Program-made: the position numbers and the translations under genes
In this document: piece after piece, positions 16,468-26,400 of the stretch
Numbering within the stretch: the first letter of the stretch is position 1
How the letters are laid out: each line of letters starts with the position of its first letter
NCBI RefSeq assembly: GCF_038150125.1
Contig: NZ_JBBVMF010000008.1
Span: 62,001 to 126,000 of the forward strand
DNA: 64,000 nt
Direction: 5' to 3'
Source of the DNA: SW132 sp038150125
Lineage (GTDB): Bacteria > Bacteroidota > Rhodothermia > Balneolales > Balneolaceae
Notes under the pieces: generated by a model
What the model saw: only the letters and a program-made list of their open reading frames with translations
What the model was told of the DNA's origin: nothing
Databases searched by the model: none

Positions 16468-18489
16468 ATGGAATCACCTACTGCGTTAGTCAGTTTAATT
16501 ATTGGTTTACCACTGCTTGGATTTCTACTGAATGGACTTGCAGGGCTCTCTTCTGAAAATTTCCGGTCGAAAAAAACTCTGATCGGAATCTTAGCAAATC
16601 TTGCTGTCTTCATCCCTTTTTTAATTACAGTAACTCTTTTTCTTGGGTACTCCTCTGGTTCAGATGCTCTTATTGTAACACTATTCAACTGGATCACCGT
16701 TGGAGATCTATCGGTTGATATTGCTTATAGAATTGATGAACTCTCACTGATAATGACCCTGGTTGTAACAGGTGTTGGGTCGCTGATTCACTTATACTCC
16801 ATCGGGTATATGAATCACGATCCCGGATACTGGAAGTTCTTCGCCTACCTGAATCTCTTTATTTTTGCGATGCTCAACCTGGTTCTGGCGAACAACCTGC
16901 TGCTGCTATTCCTCGGCTGGGAAGGCGTGGGGCTCTGCTCATATTTGCTGATTGGGTTCTGGTACAGCGATATGGCTAAATCTAATGCGGCTAAAAAAGC
17001 TTTTCTATACAATAGGGTTGGTGACTTTGCTTTTTTAATTGCCATGTTTTCAGTGTTCGGAATTGTCGGAAGTCTTGATTTTGATGTAATTCTCAATAAT
17101 CTGGATATGTTCTCTGCCAGCGCTGTGTTCGGAATTGGCCTGTTGATGCTCATTGGAGCCACGGGTAAAAGCGCGCAAATCCCGCTGTTTGTTTGGCTGC
17201 CAGACGCTATGGCGGGTCCAACGTCCGTGTCCGCTTTGATTCACGCCGCAACTATGGTTACATCAGGAATCTACCTCATTACCCGGTTATCGCCCATGTT
17301 TGTGATATCTCCTGAGGTAATGATGATCATTGCGGTAATCGGTGCCTTGACCGCAATTGTTGCAGCCACCATCGCCATCACACAAAACGATATTAAAGGC
17401 GTTCTTGCATACTCTACGGTCTCACAGCTTGGATTTATGTTCCTGGCACTTGGATCCGGGGCCTTCACCGCCGCGATTTTTCACGTTGTGACCCATGCAT
17501 TTTTTAAAGCGTGCCTCTTCCTTGGATCTGGATCAGTTATCCATACCATGGAACATGTAGAACATGAGCTTCACGATGACGGCAAGCATGTTGAATTTGA
17601 CCCTCAGGATATCCGGAATATGGGCGGGCTGAAAAAATGGATGCCATCGACCTACAAAACATTTATGATCGCCACAATAGCAATTGCGGGTATTCCGCCG
17701 CTGGCAGGTTTCTTCTCTAAAGACGAAATTCTGATGCATGCGTTCAATATGGGAATAGGTGATTTTGCCGGCGTCATGTATTTCACATTATGGGGCGTAG
17801 GGATGGTGACCGCATTCCTGACGGCTTTCTACATGTTCAGGCTGACATTTACGACGTTTCACGGGTCGTTTAAACTGCCAAAACTTATTAAAGGAGCAGA
17901 AGATTCGGAGAAGTACCTGCACGAAAGTCCTGCAACAATGACAATCCCTTTATGGGCTCTTGCCGGATTATCGATTGTAGGTGGTTTTATCGGCTTGCCA
18001 AATTTTATTGCAAAAACATTTACAGGCGAGTACGGTCATATCAACTGGCTGCACGACTGGCTATCACCTATCGCCGCTGATATTTCACTTACACTTTCCG
18101 TCCCGGCTGAATGGGCGCTGATGCTCATCTCAATCATCGTGGCAGTATCAGGTACCTACGTCGCGTTCAGAATGTATGGAAACGACCAGCAGGAAGCGTC
18201 TGATAAAGCTATTTCTGAGCGCTTTGGCTCGCTTTATGACACCTGGAAAAATAAGTACAGCCTCGACGAGGTTTACGAGACTACAGTAATAAATCCGGTC
18301 GTAAACGTATCCGAACGTGTACTGGCTGTTTTTGATATGAAGATTGTGGATGGATTTGTAAATGCAGTTGCAGGAACCGTAAAGCTGATCGGCAGCCTGG
18401 TTCGTTACATTCAAACCGGTGTAACCAGCAGCTATGCGCTGTTCCTCATCTTGGGTGTTATTCTTGTAATGTCAATGTTATTGTTTTAA
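16468..18489 (+). CDS. nuoL: NADH-quinone oxidoreductase subunit L
   Basis: 673 residues, in the normal 600-680 range for NuoL with its long C-terminal lateral helix. It has the N-terminal Proton_antipo_N part (YRIDELSLIMTLVVTGVGSL, HLYSIGYM), the core with FLGWEGVGLCSYLLIGFWYS carrying the helix-5 Glu, GKSAQIPLFVWLPDAMAGPT and VSALIHAATMVTSGIYLITR, and a charged region before the last helices (residues ~570-640). It is the first gene of a plus-strand operon nuoL-nuoM-phhB-nuoN. The other complex I genes (nuoA to nuoK) are not upstream, because the Mrp operon is divergent there. Confidence 0.95.
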   Translation: MESPTALVSLIIGLPLLGFLLNGLAGLSSENFRSKKTLIGILANLAVFIPFLITVTLFLGYSSGSDALIVTLFNWITVGDLSVDIAYRIDELSLIMTLVVTGVGSLIHLYSIGYMNHDPGYWKFFAYLNLFIFAMLNLVLANNLLLLFLGWEGVGLCSYLLIGFWYSDMAKSNAAKKAFLYNRVGDFAFLIAMFSVFGIVGSLDFDVILNNLDMFSASAVFGIGLLMLIGATGKSAQIPLFVWLPDAMAGPTSVSALIHAATMVTSGIYLITRLSPMFVISPEVMMIIAVIGALTAIVAATIAITQNDIKGVLAYSTVSQLGFMFLALGSGAFTAAIFHVVTHAFFKACLFLGSGSVIHTMEHVEHELHDDGKHVEFDPQDIRNMGGLKKWMPSTYKTFMIATIAIAGIPPLAGFFSKDEILMHAFNMGIGDFAGVMYFTLWGVGMVTAFLTAFYMFRLTFTTFHGSFKLPKLIKGAEDSEKYLHESPATMTIPLWALAGLSIVGGFIGLPNFIAKTFTGEYGHINWLHDWLSPIAADISLTLSVPAEWALMLISIIVAVSGTYVAFRMYGNDQQEASDKAISERFGSLYDTWKNKYSLDEVYETTVINPVVNVSERVLAVFDMKIVDGFVNAVAGTVKLIGSLVRYIQTGVTSSYALFLILGVILVMSMLLF

Positions 18490-18506
18490 TCGCGTAATAA
18501 CAGATT

Positions 18507-20120
18507 ATGGAGTTTCTTTTAAACATCGTTATTTATTTGCCGTTACTCGGCGTGCTGGCCATCCTTTTTATGAAGGAGGGGCCTGCAGTTAAGTGGACCT
18601 CTTTCCTGGCCACATCGGCTACCTTTATATTGTCGCTGCCGCTGCTGATTAATTTTGACGTCACCAGTTCAGCGCTGCCTCAATATGTAACGGAGGGTGC
18701 ACCTATTCTCGAATCCATGGATGTCAAATATCTTGTTGGACTCGATGGCTTAAGCCTGCTGCTGTTTATGCTCACCACCTTGATGGGACCCATCGTTATT
18801 CTCTCGTCGTGGGATTCGGTCACCAAAAGCCTGAAAGGATATTACGCGATGCTGCTGATTTTGCAGACAGCGTCACTTGGAACATTCGCGGCTCTTGATC
18901 TCGTCGTCTTTTACGTCTTTTTCGAACTCTCTCTTATTCCAATGTACTTTTTAATTGGTATCTGGGGCGGAAGCGGCCGGATTCAAGCAACTGTTAAATT
19001 CTTTATATATACGCTTGTTGGTTCGTTGATTATGCTCGTTGCATTGCTCTACCTCGGGTATCATGCGGGTGCAGCAACCGGTATTTACGAGTTTACGGCT
19101 GATTGGCGATTTATATCGAGCCCTGAATACACCATCGGCCTGGTGGAGCAGACCTATATGTTCCTGGCTTTTGCGCTGGCATTCTGTATTAAAGTACCGC
19201 TGTTTCCGTTTCATACCTGGTTGCCGTACGCTCACACCGAAGCTCCAACGGCAGGCTCTGTTGTACTTGCCGCCATCATGCTGAAACTTGGAACCTATGG
19301 ACTGCTCAGAATTTGTATGCCTGTATTTCCAAATGCATTTATGGAATTCGCACCCTGGATGGCCGGGCTGGCGATAATTGGTATCATTTATGGTGCCCTC
19401 GTGGCCATGGTACAGAAAGATGTGAAAAAGCTTGTGGCGTATTCGTCGGTGAGTCACCTCGGATTTGTGGTTCTCGGAATTTTTGCCTTCAACACCATTG
19501 CTGTTCAGGGTGCTATCATTCAGATGGTAAACCACGGTCTTTCAACCGGCGCGCTCTTCCTTATTGTTGGAATGATTTATGATCGGCGACACACGCGGAT
19601 GATTGAAGATTTCGGCGGAATCGCTAAATCAGTCCCGGTACTCGCCGTCATGTTTATGATTGCAACACTCGCCTCAATCGGGCTGCCGGGTCTCAACGGA
19701 TTTATCGGGGAGTTCTTTATTCTGCTGGGTTCTTATAATTCTCTGCTTTATGGAAACATTACGTTTGCAGTACTTGCAGCTACAGGTGTGATTCTTGCAG
19801 CGGTTTATATGCTGTGGATGTACCAGCGTGTGATGTTTGGTCCACTTGAAAAAGAAGAAAACAAAGCGATGCTCGATCTTAATACAAGGGAAGTGAGCCT
19901 GTTGATTCCTCTTGTCGTGTTTATGATTTGGATCGGTATTCGTCCGGTAGATTTTACGATTTATTCGGAAGGCTGGACAGCGAATTATATTTCAACCTCG
20001 GAAAGTAAAAGCGTTGCGGTGCTTGAGCAGGCCAACTTTGAAGAACTGCCTGATTGGACAGCGGCAATATATGAAGTCGAAGAATCACAATTGGAAACTC
20101 AATTTGTAATTAAAGACTAA
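18507..20120 (+). CDS. nuoM: NADH-quinone oxidoreductase subunit M
   Basis: 537 residues with about 14 membrane helices. Key motifs are VFYVFFELSLIPMYFLIGIW with the essential helix-5 Glu, IKVPLFPFHTWLPYAHTEAP with the conserved Lys and His-Thr-Trp-Leu, and KKLVAYSSVSHLGFVVLGIF. It starts 17 bp after nuoL. The soluble tail (about 500-537) is Glu-rich and somewhat longer than usual. It forms one of the three antiporter-like proton channels of complex I. Confidence 0.95.
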   Translation: MEFLLNIVIYLPLLGVLAILFMKEGPAVKWTSFLATSATFILSLPLLINFDVTSSALPQYVTEGAPILESMDVKYLVGLDGLSLLLFMLTTLMGPIVILSSWDSVTKSLKGYYAMLLILQTASLGTFAALDLVVFYVFFELSLIPMYFLIGIWGGSGRIQATVKFFIYTLVGSLIMLVALLYLGYHAGAATGIYEFTADWRFISSPEYTIGLVEQTYMFLAFALAFCIKVPLFPFHTWLPYAHTEAPTAGSVVLAAIMLKLGTYGLLRICMPVFPNAFMEFAPWMAGLAIIGIIYGALVAMVQKDVKKLVAYSSVSHLGFVVLGIFAFNTIAVQGAIIQMVNHGLSTGALFLIVGMIYDRRHTRMIEDFGGIAKSVPVLAVMFMIATLASIGLPGLNGFIGEFFILLGSYNSLLYGNITFAVLAATGVILAAVYMLWMYQRVMFGPLEKEENKAMLDLNTREVSLLIPLVVFMIWIGIRPVDFTIYSEGWTANYISTSESKSVAVLEQANFEELPDWTAAIYEVEESQLETQFVIKD

Positions 20121-20125
20121 TCACT

Positions 20126-20416
20126 ATGGATCCTTTAACAGACAACGAATTAAAGAATAAACTTTCATCTTTAAATGGATGGGAACCAGAAGGCGATAAG
20201 ATTAAGCGTAATTTCGAATTTGATGATTTCAAAACAGCGCTGTCGTTTATCGTACGGGTTGGGTTCGACGCAGAGGAGCAGGGCCATCATCCTGAACTTT
20301 TTAATGTTTACAACTCTGTGTCAATTAGCCTGAGTACTCACGATGCGGGCGGTAAAGTCACTGAGAAAGATATTAACCTTGCGAAAGCGATAGACGCGAT
20401 TTACAAAACGTTTTAG
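20126..20416 (+). CDS. phhB: 4a-hydroxytetrahydrobiopterin dehydratase (pterin-4a-carbinolamine dehydratase)
   Basis: 96 residues, full length for the family. The signature EEQGHHPELFNVYNSVSISL followed by STHDAGG and TEKDI contains the paired His, the Tyr and the later His and Asp that define the active site. The enzyme dehydrates the 4a-hydroxytetrahydropterin released by phenylalanine hydroxylase so it can be reduced and reused. It begins 5 bp after nuoM and ends 1 bp before nuoN, so it is inside a complex I operon, an unexpected position. Its likely partner PhhA is encoded at 7718..8455. A second possible role is as a DCoH-like protein, but nothing here shows that. Confidence 0.95.
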   Translation: MDPLTDNELKNKLSSLNGWEPEGDKIKRNFEFDDFKTALSFIVRVGFDAEEQGHHPELFNVYNSVSISLSTHDAGGKVTEKDINLAKAIDAIYKTF

Positions 20417-20417
20417 A

Positions 20418-21857
20418 ATGAACTATCTACACGACCTACAGGCTTTTTTACCGGGCATTATTGTAGCAATTACCGGCCTTACAGTATTAATGCTTGATGC
20501 ATTTAAAGTGAAGGCAGATACGTCTCACACTCTGTCAATCGTCGGGCTCGTAGCCGCGCTTATTGCGGCTATATTATCGCTGACAGAAGCGAGCAGTACG
20601 GCTTTCAGCGGTATGGTTGCCTACGGCGGCGTAGCGGCTTTTGGGTCGGCTATTGTGCTGGTTGGAGCACTCTTTTCGGTGATTATTTGTAAGGATTATT
20701 TTGAGGATAATGATCTGCACACGGGGGATGTGTACGCGATGATCATGTTTGCCACGGTGGGAATGCTTGCGCTGGCCACTTCCAACGACCTGATCTCATT
20801 CTTCCTCGGCCTCGAAACAATGTCCATCTGTCTTTATGTGATGGCCGGCCTGATGAAAACTGAAAAAACAGGTGCCGAAGCTGCACTCAAATATTTTCTG
20901 TTAGGCGCGTTCTCAACCGGCTTTTTACTTTACGGGATTGCTCTTATCTATGGCGCTACCGGCCACACAAATTTTGCTGATATTGCGGCGAACGCAGAAC
21001 CGACACTGCTATTTTTTGGTGGATCAGCTCTGCTGCTTGTCGGTATATTTTTTAAACTTGGAGCGGTTCCTTTTCACATGTGGACCCCGGATGTTTACCA
21101 GGGCACGCCTACGCCGCTCACAGGATTTATGGCTACCGCCGCTAAATCTGCTACGTTTGTAGCGTTTATTCTGGTGCTTACACGAATGCTGCCTGGCTCA
21201 GAAGCTGGTGACTGGACAAACGTAATCCAGGTAATTGCAATACTGACGATGATCATAGGAAACCTGATTGCTTTGGTTCAGGATAATGTAAAGCGAATGC
21301 TTGCATACTCCAGTATTGCTCATGCGGGATATCTGCTTGTGGGCCTCGCAGCAGGCACGGCAGCCGGATATTCCGGTGTGCTTTACTATCTGTTTGCCTA
21401 TACTATAATGAACGTGGGCGCATTTGGAGTGATTGCCTACTACGAGCGCAACCACGGCCTTGATTTTACCTCGATCGAAAGCTATGCAGGCCTTGGGTTT
21501 AAAGTGCCAGCCATGGGGGTCATGCTCTCAATTTTCCTTTTCTCTCTGGCAGGGATTCCGCCGTTTGTAGGATTTGTGGGCAAGTATTACGTATTTGCCG
21601 CAGCTGTAAATGCAGAGCTCGTCCCGCTTGCCATTATAGGTGTGTTGGCCAGCGCAGCCAGTGTGTATTACTACCTTCGTGTCATGGTCTATCTCTACTT
21701 CAAAGAATCGCATAAGGATCTGCCGATGATCGCACCCGGAAATCTTTTTAAGGGCACCCTGGCAGTTTTAGCGGGCCTTACTATTTATTATGGAGTTGAA
21801 CCCGTACTTCCATTCTCCGGGTTGATTGAGCTCATCTCATCCTACTATACGATTTAG
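20418..21857 (+). CDS. nuoN: NADH-quinone oxidoreductase subunit N
   Basis: 479 residues, normal for NuoN. It shows LISFFLGLETMSICLYVMAG with the helix-5 Glu, a LKYFLLGAFSTGFLLYGIAL segment typical of NuoN, KLGAVPFHMWTPDVYQGTPT with Lys and the P-F-H-x-W-x-P-D-V-Y-x-G-x-P-T motif, and KRMLAYSSIAHAGYLLVGLA. It begins one base after the phhB stop and ends the operon. An imperfect hairpin follows at 21861-21896 (GGCTAC with GTAGCC) but has no T-run. Confidence 0.95.
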   Translation: MNYLHDLQAFLPGIIVAITGLTVLMLDAFKVKADTSHTLSIVGLVAALIAAILSLTEASSTAFSGMVAYGGVAAFGSAIVLVGALFSVIICKDYFEDNDLHTGDVYAMIMFATVGMLALATSNDLISFFLGLETMSICLYVMAGLMKTEKTGAEAALKYFLLGAFSTGFLLYGIALIYGATGHTNFADIAANAEPTLLFFGGSALLLVGIFFKLGAVPFHMWTPDVYQGTPTPLTGFMATAAKSATFVAFILVLTRMLPGSEAGDWTNVIQVIAILTMIIGNLIALVQDNVKRMLAYSSIAHAGYLLVGLAAGTAAGYSGVLYYLFAYTIMNVGAFGVIAYYERNHGLDFTSIESYAGLGFKVPAMGVMLSIFLFSLAGIPPFVGFVGKYYVFAAAVNAELVPLAIIGVLASAASVYYYLRVMVYLYFKESHKDLPMIAPGNLFKGTLAVLAGLTIYYGVEPVLPFSGLIELISSYYTI

Positions 21858-21942
21858 CAGGGCTACAAGGTTCCGGGTACAGGGTGGAACGTAGCCGGGG
21901 CATCACTGACTGAAAGTGAACGGATTAAAGCGTAATCCCGCA

Positions 21943-21973
21943 TTGTTTAACGAATCATCTTTCCTTATCTTTT
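21943..21973 (+). promoter_or_regulatory. candidate promoter of the rpsF operon
   Basis: TTG at 21943-21945 and TATCTTTT at 21966-21973 are separated by 20 nt, fitting the Bacteroidota-type promoter (TTTG, 19-21 nt, TAnnTTTG) with one mismatch in the downstream box. It lies about 75 bp before the rpsF start codon and just upstream of the leader hairpins, so a transcript from here would include them. Confidence 0.4.
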
Positions 21974-21981
21974 AAAGCTCT

Positions 21982-22023
21982 GTTGCCGGCGAGACGTACG
22001 GCAACTGTTTCCAATAATGGAAA
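21982..22023 (+). promoter_or_regulatory. candidate rpsF leader with two hairpins
   Basis: Two hairpins lie in tandem before rpsF: GTTGCC (21982-21987) with GGCAAC (22000-22005), and a perfect TTTCCA ATAA TGGAAA (22008-22023). The first contains CCG opposite CGG near its loop. Bacterial rpsF leaders often bind the S6:S18 complex for autoregulation through a hairpin with a CCG element; whether this one fits that motif cannot be settled by eye. Confidence 0.35.
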
Positions 22024-22047
22024 GCAACCAAAGAAAAGACAATACTG

Positions 22048-22431
22048 ATGAAAAAAGAATTCTATGAAATGACGTACATCCTGAACCCTGTTCTGGATGA
22101 TGACAAGTTTAAAGAGCTTGTCGATTTCGTCAACAAGCTAATCGAAGACAACGACGGGGATATCGTGGAAGTAGACGAGTGGGGATCACGCCAGCTCGCT
22201 TATCCAATCGAAAAGAAAAACTCCGGCTACTACGTGAACCTCTATTTCGAAGCTCCAAAGACAGCGATTGAACCGCTGGAACGAAATATGAGAATCAACG
22301 ATGACATCATGCGTTACTTGACGCTCAAGTACGACGCAAAAATGAAGCGTCATTACGATCTCAAGAAAAAAGGAGATCTGCCGGTTATATTCGATGATGT
22401 TGAAGAAGGCGAAAAAAGCGACGACGATTAA
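22048..22431 (+). CDS. rpsF: 30S ribosomal protein S6
   Basis: 127 residues. The N-terminal FYEMTYILNPVLDDDKFKEL and the segment WGSRQLAYPIEKKNSGYYVN (W-G-x-R-x-L-A-Y-P-I-x-x-x-x-x-G-Y-Y) define S6, which binds the 30S platform together with S18. The C-terminal tail is acidic (DDVEEGEKSDDD), as is common in the family. It opens the rpsF-rpsR-rplI operon. The ssb gene that often sits between rpsF and rpsR in other phyla is absent here. Confidence 0.97.
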   Translation: MKKEFYEMTYILNPVLDDDKFKELVDFVNKLIEDNDGDIVEVDEWGSRQLAYPIEKKNSGYYVNLYFEAPKTAIEPLERNMRINDDIMRYLTLKYDAKMKRHYDLKKKGDLPVIFDDVEEGEKSDDD

Positions 22432-22451
22432 CCCATTAAAAATCCACGATT

Positions 22452-22703
22452 ATGATTAACAATCCATCACACCCGAAGAAAGGACACTTAAAAACCAAAG
22501 AGTGTAAATTCACAAAAGCAGGTATCGAATATATCGATTATAAAGATACCGATACTTTGCTTCGATTTATCAACGACCAGGGAAAAATTCTGCCCCGCCG
22601 CGTAACCGGCAACAGTGCCCGGCACCAGCGCCAGTTTTCTACGGCTGTAAAACGTGCACGATTTATGGCATTGATCCCATACGTAACTGAAAACTTAAGA
22701 TAA
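22452..22703 (+). CDS. rpsR: 30S ribosomal protein S18
   Basis: 83 residues. It contains IDYKDTDTLLRFINDQGKIL followed by PRRVTGNSARHQRQFSTAVK and RARFMALIPY, the full S18 signature. Only one cysteine remains (KECKFTKAG), so it is a non-zinc form. It starts 20 bp after rpsF and is followed by rplI 14 bp later. The protein sits next to S6 on the platform of the small subunit. Confidence 0.97.
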   Translation: MINNPSHPKKGHLKTKECKFTKAGIEYIDYKDTDTLLRFINDQGKILPRRVTGNSARHQRQFSTAVKRARFMALIPYVTENLR

Positions 22704-22717
22704 ACCGGAGCAAACAG

Positions 22718-23176
22718 ATGAAATTGATTTTAAAAGAAGATGTAGAAAAACTGGGCTCACCCGGCGAACTGGTGGAAGTTAAACCGGGCTACGGGCGCAA
22801 CTACCTTATCCCGCAGGGCAAAGCCGTTATGGCAACACCCGGCGCCATCAAAGAGTACGAAGAGCAACAGCGTCAGGCTGAACTGCGTGCCGAGCTCACC
22901 GTTGAAAAAGCAAAAGAGCTTGCTCAAAAACTTGAAGCGACGTCAGTAACGATTCCCGTATCCGTTGGAGAAGATGATAAAATCCACGGTACGGTTACAA
23001 ATATCGATGTAGCCGAGGCACTTGAAGAGCGCGATATTCTGATTGACCGGCGCAAGATCTCCATCGACCAGGATATCAAAACGCTTGGCGAGTATACGGC
23101 AACGATTGATCTGCTTGGCGATTTAAATCCGCAGATTAAAATCTGGGTTGTAAAAGATGAAGAAAGCGGGTCTTAA
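22718..23176 (+). CDS. rplI: 50S ribosomal protein L9
   Basis: 152 residues. The N-terminal domain has MKLILKEDVEKLGSPGELVE and VKPGYGRNYLIPQGKA, the L9 signature, followed by the long connecting helix and a C-terminal RNA-binding domain (KIHGTVTNIDVAEAL). It is the last gene of the operon, followed by a strong terminator at 23209-23241. L9 binds 23S rRNA domain V. Confidence 0.97.
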   Translation: MKLILKEDVEKLGSPGELVEVKPGYGRNYLIPQGKAVMATPGAIKEYEEQQRQAELRAELTVEKAKELAQKLEATSVTIPVSVGEDDKIHGTVTNIDVAEALEERDILIDRRKISIDQDIKTLGEYTATIDLLGDLNPQIKIWVVKDEESGS

Positions 23177-23208
23177 CCGGCTGATTTATTCATATAATTT
23201 ATTACGAC

Positions 23209-23241
23209 AAAGGCGGCTTTTAATAAAAGCCGCCTTTTTTT
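23209..23241 (+). terminator. Rho-independent terminator of the rpsF-rpsR-rplI operon
   Basis: A perfect 13-bp stem, AAAGGCGGCTTTT (23209-23221) with AAAAGCCGCCTTT (23225-23237), has a 3-nt loop and is followed by a run of seven T residues ending at 23241. It lies 33 bp downstream of rplI. Confidence 0.92.
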
Positions 23242-23414
23242 GTTTTCGGAAAGATTTTCTCTGAGCAGAGATTTATATCATTTTGAGATTTTTGAAATCA
23301 GCTCAAATTGTATCTTGTTACCGGAATCGTCTCCTCGCGCTGATTTAATCTGTTTGCCCTATTTTAAAAGTCTCACACATAACTTTATTTCTGTTATTCC
23401 TCTCGGTTTGGACG

Positions 23415-26400
23415 TTGACCTGCAGGCCTGCCTATTCGCAAACCGACACGCTTCAAACAGAACAAGTTGAGCTCACCTCGCCGGATACAACACTTTTTCT
23501 GGGTTTTCTGATGGATGAGGAGTCGTTACATATTTACCGCGGAGATAATGTAATGAACAAAGAGTGGTGGCATTTTGATGAGCCCACCGGCAACCTCACA
23601 ATCGATATCCCAATGGATAGGTTTGATGAGTGGCAAACTATTACAGTTTCATATCCTTTGCCGGCATTTACCATCGACAGGATCATCAGGCGGCGTGAAT
23701 TTACCGATGTGCCGGATTCAGTCCTGAACGATACATCTGATTCCGAAACCGTAACCCGGGAGATTCGAACGGGTGACGATCTGTTTGGCGAATCGAACCT
23801 GGATCAAAGCGGAAGCTTAACGCGCGGATTTACCGTTGGAAACCGCCAGGATCTCGCACTCGATAGCGGCCTCAGGCTTGATCTGAATGGACAGATTACG
23901 GACGATATCTCCATTCAGGCGTCTTTAACAGACCGATCGACACCCATTCAGCCTGATGGAGCCACTCAAAACATTCGTGAATTTGACAGAGTGTTCATCG
24001 AATTAAATGCACCGGTCGGTCAGCTTCAGCTGGGTGATGTAGACATCTCCTACAATGAGAGTCGGTTCGCCCGCATTAACAGGAGAGTACAGGGAGCGGC
24101 GGGTGACGCTGACACGCCCTACGGGCGATTTGGCGGCGGCGCGTCGGTTAGCCGTGGTCAGTTTCGAACGCAGTCGTTCGACGGACTTGAGGGTCTTCAG
24201 GGGCCTTACCGGCTGGATGGTGCGGAGAATGAAGCGTTCATTATTGTGATTGCGGGATCTGAGCAGGTGTATGTGAACGGATCTCGCGTAAACCGGGGTG
24301 CCGAAAACGAATACATCATCGATTACGGGCTCGGGGAGATTACGTTTACAAACAATTTAGTGGTGACTGACGAAACACGGATTGTAGTGGAGTTTCAGTA
24401 CATCACGCAGAACTTTACACGCACTCTTTTTACGGCAAGGGGCAGGGAGGAGGAGCTGTTTGATGGAAAGATGAGTATTGGCGCGACCTACATTCGGGAG
24501 GCTGATAACAAGAATCCGAATACTCAGCTTAATCTTTCAGATGAGGATATCGAACGGCTGCGACAGCTTGGAGACAATGTGGACGATCTTTTTGTCAGCG
24601 GTGCCGATTCCATCGGTTTTCGGGACGATGCGGACTTTACACTGTATGCAAAAGTTGACACCACCCTGAACGGAGAAACATTTGAGATTTTTAAAAGCTT
24701 GCCCGGCAATAGGCGGTCCGTATATCGTGTTCGGTTTACAAATATTGGAGAGGGGGAAGGGGCGTACCGCAGAGTGGGCGCAGCCGTGAACGGACTTTTA
24801 TATGAGTGGGTGGGACCCGGAGCTGGCCGATACGAGCCTGTTGTCAGGCTGCAGGCACCCGTAAGTCACCAGATGCTTTCTCTTAACTCGAGGTTGGATC
24901 TCAACCAGTACGTGTCGCTGCAGGCGGAGTGGGCTATCAGCGAGTTCGATCCGAACCGTTTTTCAACTATCGGCAACAGCGATAACACCGATATGGCACT
25001 GAACGGAGTACTGGAGGTTTCAGAAGTTGAATCAGGAATTGGAACGCTACAGGCCGGGGCGGAACAGACGTATATCGGGCAGAAATTTGAGTTTTTTGAC
25101 CGCCCAAGAGAGATCGAATTCGACCGCCGATGGAATATTGTCCGGGCTGTGGATAGCGACGAAGAGGAGCTACAAACGACCGGGTTCATTAATCTGTCAG
25201 GCGACTCGGGATCAGAGATCAGTATAAACGGCGGGCGTCTGTCTCGGAACCAGTTCAAAGGGTATAGAGGCGAGATTAACACAATATTACAGGAGCAGAC
25301 ACTGCCAGGCATAACAACCAGAACAACCTACGTAGAGAGTCGCGACGGTCGCCTGGAGCAGGAGGGAAGCTGGATTCGTCATCGGGGAGATGCCGCGAGA
25401 ACGTTCAACATTGGTGATGTGGAGCTCATTCCCGGCATCAACTGGGACACGGAAAAAAGAATGCAGCGATCATTTGCCGACAGCCTTCTTCCGCAATCGA
25501 TCCGGTTTTATGAAGTAAATCCTGGTTTGGAAATGTCAATCGGTGACTTAACGCTAAACGGTGGCATCGGTTATCGGACAAATCAGCGGCCGTTGAACAA
25601 TGAATTGACGGACGAATCGATAAGCAGATCACAGCGATTTGGCATGGAGTATCGTCCCTCTGCTAAATTCACTACATCAAACAGAATACAGTTTCGCCAA
25701 AAGCAGACAAACGAAAAATTTCTGAACGAGACTCTGGTGCCCGACAGTAAAGGAGTTTTAATGAGCTCCATCTCGTCATACGATATGATTGATGGGGATC
25801 TGAACGGCGAATTATTTTATGAGACCGGTACCGAGCGGCGTGCTCTTTTGCAGGAAACCTATATTGAAGTTGGCCCGGAACTGGGGCAGTATATTTGGGT
25901 GGATTTAAATGGGGATGATGTGCAGCAGCTGGATGAGTTTTTTCCCGAGGTGACACCCAACGAGGGGACGTATATCCGGCAGTTTGTTCCATCAGATGAT
26001 TTGCAGGCGGTTATCGATGTAACCTTCCGGGTGAGGAATGAAATAATGCTTGGAAAATTGATCGGGAATGTATCAGGGATGGAGGCATCACCACTCAAAT
26101 TTTTGATCTGGAATTCCCTGTTTGAAATCAATGAAACAAGCCTGGAGCAGAATCTTAGCAAAGTTTACTTCCTAAATCCGTCGGTGATGAGAGATGAGCA
26201 GAGCTCAATAAACGGCCGACGAACTATCAGGCAGCGATTGAGCTGGCGAACGGATAATCGCAACACTGAGTTAAGCGCAGCTTTTAACGAGACGAAATCT
26301 CTTACCCAGCGGGCGGTTGGCGTACAATCCGGATCAAACCGTGTGATACTCGCGGAAGGTGAGCATCAGGTCACTCAGCCGCTCAGGTTTCTGGCCTCGA

